This document shows, piece by piece, positions 61,211 to 64,000 of a stretch of 64,000 nt of DNA. This DNA is from an uncultured Eubacteriales bacterium. Lineage in GTDB: Bacteria; Bacillota; Clostridia; Christensenellales; DTU072. Under the pieces are notes generated by a model, which saw only the letters and a list, made by a program, of their open reading frames with translations, did no database searches and was not told the DNA's origin. Every line of letters begins with the position of its first letter. The first letter of the stretch is position 1. The stretch spans positions 124,001 through 188,000 of the forward strand of contig CASFAV010000009.1 of NCBI GenBank assembly GCA_949292905.1, given 5' to 3'. Made by a program: the position numbers and the translations under genes.

Positions 61211-62494
61211 TTACGCTATTTCGTTGTTCTCGCGCAGGAATTTGAACAGCTTGTCGTCGACGAGCTTGTTCATCGTGTAGTTGTAACGGTATTCGTCCCA
61301 GTCCTTGGTGTATTCTTCGACGCTCTTGCCCGCTTCGTCGGCTTGCTTCTTGAGCTCCGCTTCGAATTCCTCTTTATTGGGGATGAGGTTCTCTTTCTTG
61401 ACTATCGCTTCGAGCACCACTCCGGTCTTGCAGTCGGCTTCCGCCTGCGCCCTGCGCTCTTTGCGGATATCGTCTACCGTGGTATTCATGTATTTGAGGT
61501 AGTCCTCGAACTTCAGACCGTAACGGCTCATGCTCGCCTTCATGCCTTCGAGCTGACGGTCGAGCTCGTCCTCTATCATCGCGTCGGGAAGCTCCACGGA
61601 GGTCGCGTCCATTATCGCTTTGATAAGCGCCTCGTCCTCTTTCGCGGTGGCTTCGTCGTCGGCTTTCTTCTGAAGTCTTGCCTTTACGCTCGCTTCGTAT
61701 TCCTTGAAAGTGTCGAATTCTCCGAGATCCTTTGCGAATTCGTCGTCGGCTGCGGGAAGCTCTTTATACTTGATCGTGTGGATGAGACATTCGAATTTAG
61801 CCGCTTTGCCTTTGAGGTCCTCGGCGTGATAATCTTCGGGGAAAGTGACGTTAACGTCGAATTTCTCGCCTATTTTCTTGCCGACGAGCTGATCTTCGAA
61901 TCCGGGTATGAACTGCTTGCTGCCCACGGTAAGAGTGTATTTCTCCGCGGTGCCGCCGTCGAATTTGACGCCGTCTACCGAACCCGAATAATCGAATTCG
62001 ATCATATCGCCTTCCTGAACGGCTCTGTCGGTGACGTCTATAAACCTTGCGTTGGCTTCACGCTCGCGGTCGATCTCCGCGGTAACGTCCTCTTTCTTGA
62101 CTCTGCGGGCAACCTTTTTGATCTTGAGACCGGTGTAAGCTCCGAGCTCGAATTCGGGATAAACCGCCACGGTGCAGACGAATTTGAGACCGTCGGCGTC
62201 GATAACGTTGATATCCACGTCGGGACGAGCCACTACGTTGAGCTTTTCCTTCTCGACTATATCGCCGTAATGCTTGCCGATGGCGAGGTCGGCGGCGTCT
62301 TCGTAGAATATCTCTTCGCCGTATCTCTTGGCAAGCACGCCGAAAGGAACCTTGCCGGGGCGGAAACCTTCGATACTGAAACGGCTCTTGTTCTTGATGA
62401 ACGCCTGTTGGATGAGATCTTTCCATTCCGCTTTGTCCACGCTGACGGCGATCTCAACTCTCGATTTTTCGAGCTTTTGAATTGAGTACTCCAT
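61211..62494 (-). CDS. tig: trigger factor
   Basis: 427 residues: ribosome-binding N-terminal domain with the GFRPGKVPFGVL signature (about 44-55), FKBP-like PPIase domain (about 160-245, EGDMIEFDYSGSVDGVKFDGG), and a helical C-terminal chaperone domain. It binds nascent chains at the exit tunnel. GGAGG lies 9 nt before the ATG. The leader has a 16-bp perfect palindrome and a strong promoter. Confidence 0.97.
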   Translation of the reverse strand: MEYSIQKLEKSRVEIAVSVDKAEWKDLIQQAFIKNKSRFSIEGFRPGKVPFGVLAKRYGEEIFYEDAADLAIGKHYGDIVEKEKLNVVARPDVDINVIDADGLKFVCTVAVYPEFELGAYTGLKIKKVARRVKKEDVTAEIDREREANARFIDVTDRAVQEGDMIEFDYSGSVDGVKFDGGTAEKYTLTVGSKQFIPGFEDQLVGKKIGEKFDVNVTFPEDYHAEDLKGKAAKFECLIHTIKYKELPAADDEFAKDLGEFDTFKEYEASVKARLQKKADDEATAKEDEALIKAIMDATSVELPDAMIEDELDRQLEGMKASMSRYGLKFEDYLKYMNTTVDDIRKERRAQAEADCKTGVVLEAIVKKENLIPNKEEFEAELKKQADEAGKSVEEYTKDWDEYRYNYTMNKLVDDKLFKFLRENNEIA

Positions 62495-62510
62495 ATTGGT
62501 AAACCTCCAA

Positions 62511-62526
62511 TTATTATCGATAATAA
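62511..62526. promoter_or_regulatory. 16-bp perfect palindrome in the tig leader
   Basis: TTATTATCGATAATAA at 62511-62526 is a perfect dyad between the tig start site and its GGAGG. It could be a repressor site or an mRNA hairpin. Confidence 0.5.
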
Positions 62527-62539
62527 GTATAGCCTACAT

Positions 62540-62568
62540 ATATTAACATATAAAAAAAGGTAATGCAA
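62540..62568 (-). promoter_or_regulatory. sigma-A promoter of tig-clpP-clpX
   Basis: TTGCAT (62563-62568), 17 bp, TAATAT (62540-62545), with an extended TG. Its spacer end and -10 match those of the rimP promoter almost base for base. Confidence 0.8.
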
Positions 62569-62646
62569 CCGTTTGAAGGGGCAAATTTAAGCGCGACGAA
62601 AAACATTGCTTAACGCTTCACGAGGTGCGGAAAGAGTGGAAATCGA

Positions 62647-62675
62647 TTGATTAAGGAGCCCGTTCGGGTTATAAT
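62647..62675 (+). promoter_or_regulatory. sigma-A promoter giving leaderless rqcH mRNA
   Basis: TTGATT (62647-62652), 17 bp, TATAAT (62670-62675), then 6 nt and the ATG at 62682. Geometry identical to lspA and yggS. Confidence 0.8.
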
Positions 62676-62681
62676 GGGGAT

Positions 62682-64000
62682 ATGCCAAACGATATGATAA
62701 CGCTGAAAGCGTTCGCGAAAGAAACGCATAAGAATTACGCCGAGGGACGCGTCGACAGGATAAGCGCGCCGTCCGAGGACGAGATAATACTCAATCTGCG
62801 CGCGAGAGGCGCAAATTCCGCGCTGACCATAAGCTGTCGGGCGGGAATGCCTCGCATGCATTTAAACGCCGAAAAGGCTCGCGGCGGGCAGATACCGACG
62901 CCGTTTTGCATGGTTTTGCGCAAATATCTGAGCGGTTCGCGCATAGACGGGATACGGATTCTCAACGAAGACAGGATCGTAGAGATAAACGTAACGAGCC
63001 GCAACGAACTCAACGACGAACTTAAATTAAAGCTGATAACCGAATTAATGGGCGGCTCGTCCAACGTGATACTCACCGACGGAGATTACGTGATAATCGA
63101 CGCGATGAAGCGCGTCGTGGGAGAAAAGACGCGCACGGTGCTCCCCCGTCACCGTTACGAATTACCTCAAAGAGACAAAACTCTCCTGAGCGAAAGCGCG
63201 AAGGTGAGCGAAATAATCGGAAACGCCGCGCCCGAAGACGCGGTGAAAACGTTGTGCCGCGAAATTAACGGGTTGTCCAAGGAAAGCGCCGCCGAGCTGT
63301 ACGCGGCGAGCGCCGAGATCGGCGCCGAAAGAGCAGCCGCCCGAATGAACGACCTGTTCGCATACGAGGGCTACTCCCCCTGCGTGATACTTACCCCGGA
63401 CGGAACGCCGAAAGGCTTCTACGCATACCCCTACGAAACGGCGAGGGAAGGAAACAAGGTAGTAAGATACTCGACGCTCTCGGAAGCCATGGAAGCCTAC
63501 TACTCGGCGGGCGTCGCCGCGGCAAGGAAAGCGGACGACACGCGCAAGCTGAACAAGAAGCTGAAAGCGCTGAAGGCAAAAGCCAAACGCCACCTGGAGG
63601 AAGCGGACGCGGTGCTTGCCTCGAGCGGGGAGAAGGAGCGTTACCGCGAGCTCGCAGAGATACTGCAATGCAACGTTTACCGCGTCGAACGCGGTGCGAG
63701 TATTATAATTTGTGACGATTTTTATAATACTCGAAGTGTGGAAATAGCTTTAGACCCCACTATTTCGCCCCAAAAGAACGTCGAACGCTATTTTCGCAAA
63801 TACTCCAAGGCAAAGGGCGCGGAGAGCTACGCACGGGCGGAAAAGACGCGTTCCGCAGAGCTTTTAGACTATCTCATGACCATTGAAACGGCTATCTCGA
63901 ACTGTTCTTCGGAAGCCGAGTACGCGGAAATAGAAGCGGAGCTGGACGCCCTCGCCGGCAAGCGGAAAGCCGCATCCTCACGAGGCGCCAAGACTCCGAA
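62682..64000 (+). CDS. rqcH: RqcH/NFACT-family ribosome quality-control protein, cut by window edge
   Basis: 439 complete codons open to the edge, no stop, so the C-terminal half is missing. The NFACT-N domain has FCMVLRKYLSGSRIDGI, a GGSSNVIL (where homologues have GRHSNIIL) and IIDAMKRVV. A helical, coiled-coil-rich part follows, and LDPTISPQKNVERYF, the family motif before the long coiled coil. RqcH recruits tRNA-Ala to add alanine tails to chains stuck on 50S subunits, marking them for ClpXP, encoded beside it. The Arg-His of GRHSN replaced by Gly-Ser is a change in an otherwise conserved loop. The mRNA is predicted to be leaderless. Confidence 0.88.
   Translation, partial: MPNDMITLKAFAKETHKNYAEGRVDRISAPSEDEIILNLRARGANSALTISCRAGMPRMHLNAEKARGGQIPTPFCMVLRKYLSGSRIDGIRILNEDRIVEINVTSRNELNDELKLKLITELMGGSSNVILTDGDYVIIDAMKRVVGEKTRTVLPRHRYELPQRDKTLLSESAKVSEIIGNAAPEDAVKTLCREINGLSKESAAELYAASAEIGAERAAARMNDLFAYEGYSPCVILTPDGTPKGFYAYPYETAREGNKVVRYSTLSEAMEAYYSAGVAAARKADDTRKLNKKLKALKAKAKRHLEEADAVLASSGEKERYRELAEILQCNVYRVERGASIIICDDFYNTRSVEIALDPTISPQKNVERYFRKYSKAKGAESYARAEKTRSAELLDYLMTIETAISNCSSEAEYAEIEAELDALAGKRKAASSRGAKTP

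Overview
The window reads as one contig from an endospore-forming low-GC-lineage Firmicute (class Clostridia in the broad sense), with base composition roughly half G+C by eye. Evidence for this is a gene order that follows classical Firmicutes superoperons, sporulation factors (sigma-E, sigma-G, sigma-K, SpoIIGA, YunB, a YlmC/YmxH-type protein), a meso-DAP-type MurE and a type-A-like RNase P RNA. The style (compact, mostly one strand, many lipoprotein/InlB-type surface proteins) resembles uncultured gut Clostridia, but that placement is inference. No tRNA, rRNA, CRISPR array, insertion sequence or prophage was seen. Almost everything is housekeeping and is transcribed on the minus strand; the exceptions are yunB, rnpB, sigK and the rqcH-like gene at the right edge.

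Region by region, in the direction of transcription (right to left). (1) 62.7-64.0 kb: a divergent, partial rqcH/NFACT gene. (2) 55.5-62.5 kb: the protein quality-control cluster tig-clpP-clpX-lon-engB plus a phosphoesterase. (3) 38.8-55.2 kb: a division/cell-wall (dcw) cluster mraZ-rsmH-(FtsL-position protein)-ftsI/spoVD-murE-mraY-murD-ftsW-murA-ftsQ-ftsA-ftsZ, then spoIIGA-sigE-sigG-ylmC-nrdR and an rluA-type gene. murF, murG and murB are absent from it. (4) 34.7-37.8 kb: sigK, rnpB, rarA, rubrerythrin. (5) 29.0-34.6 kb: an ABC exporter followed by ruvX, a DUF1292 protein, a cyclophilin lipoprotein and an MBG-domain surface protein. (6) 1.0-28.8 kb: rpsB-tsf-pyrH, a lipoprotein and a gene-free stretch of about 0.7 kb, then frr-uppS-cdsA-dxr-rseP-ispG-polC'. 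Next comes a block (large InlB-repeat lipoprotein, deacetylase, tandem-OB SSB, yggS-sepF-lspA-rluD), then rimP-nusA-rnpM-ylxQ-infB-rbfA-nrnA-truB-ribF and an endonuclease-IV-like gene.

Most notable points. The gene in the canonical polC position encodes only the PolC N-terminal region, OB fold and proofreading exonuclease: the PHP and polymerase parts are gone, with no remnant downstream. Several genes (lspA, yggS, rqcH, and with slightly longer leaders rarA and two surface-protein genes) have sigma-A promoters whose -10 box lies so close to the ATG that the mRNA should be leaderless or nearly so. The rnpB promoter in the same window calibrates the start-site distance. lon has a 26-bp dyad placed exactly over its promoter. 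UppS has lost several otherwise conserved residues. The FtsL position holds an unrecognised single-pass membrane protein. No wholly new multi-gene system was found; these are the best leads.
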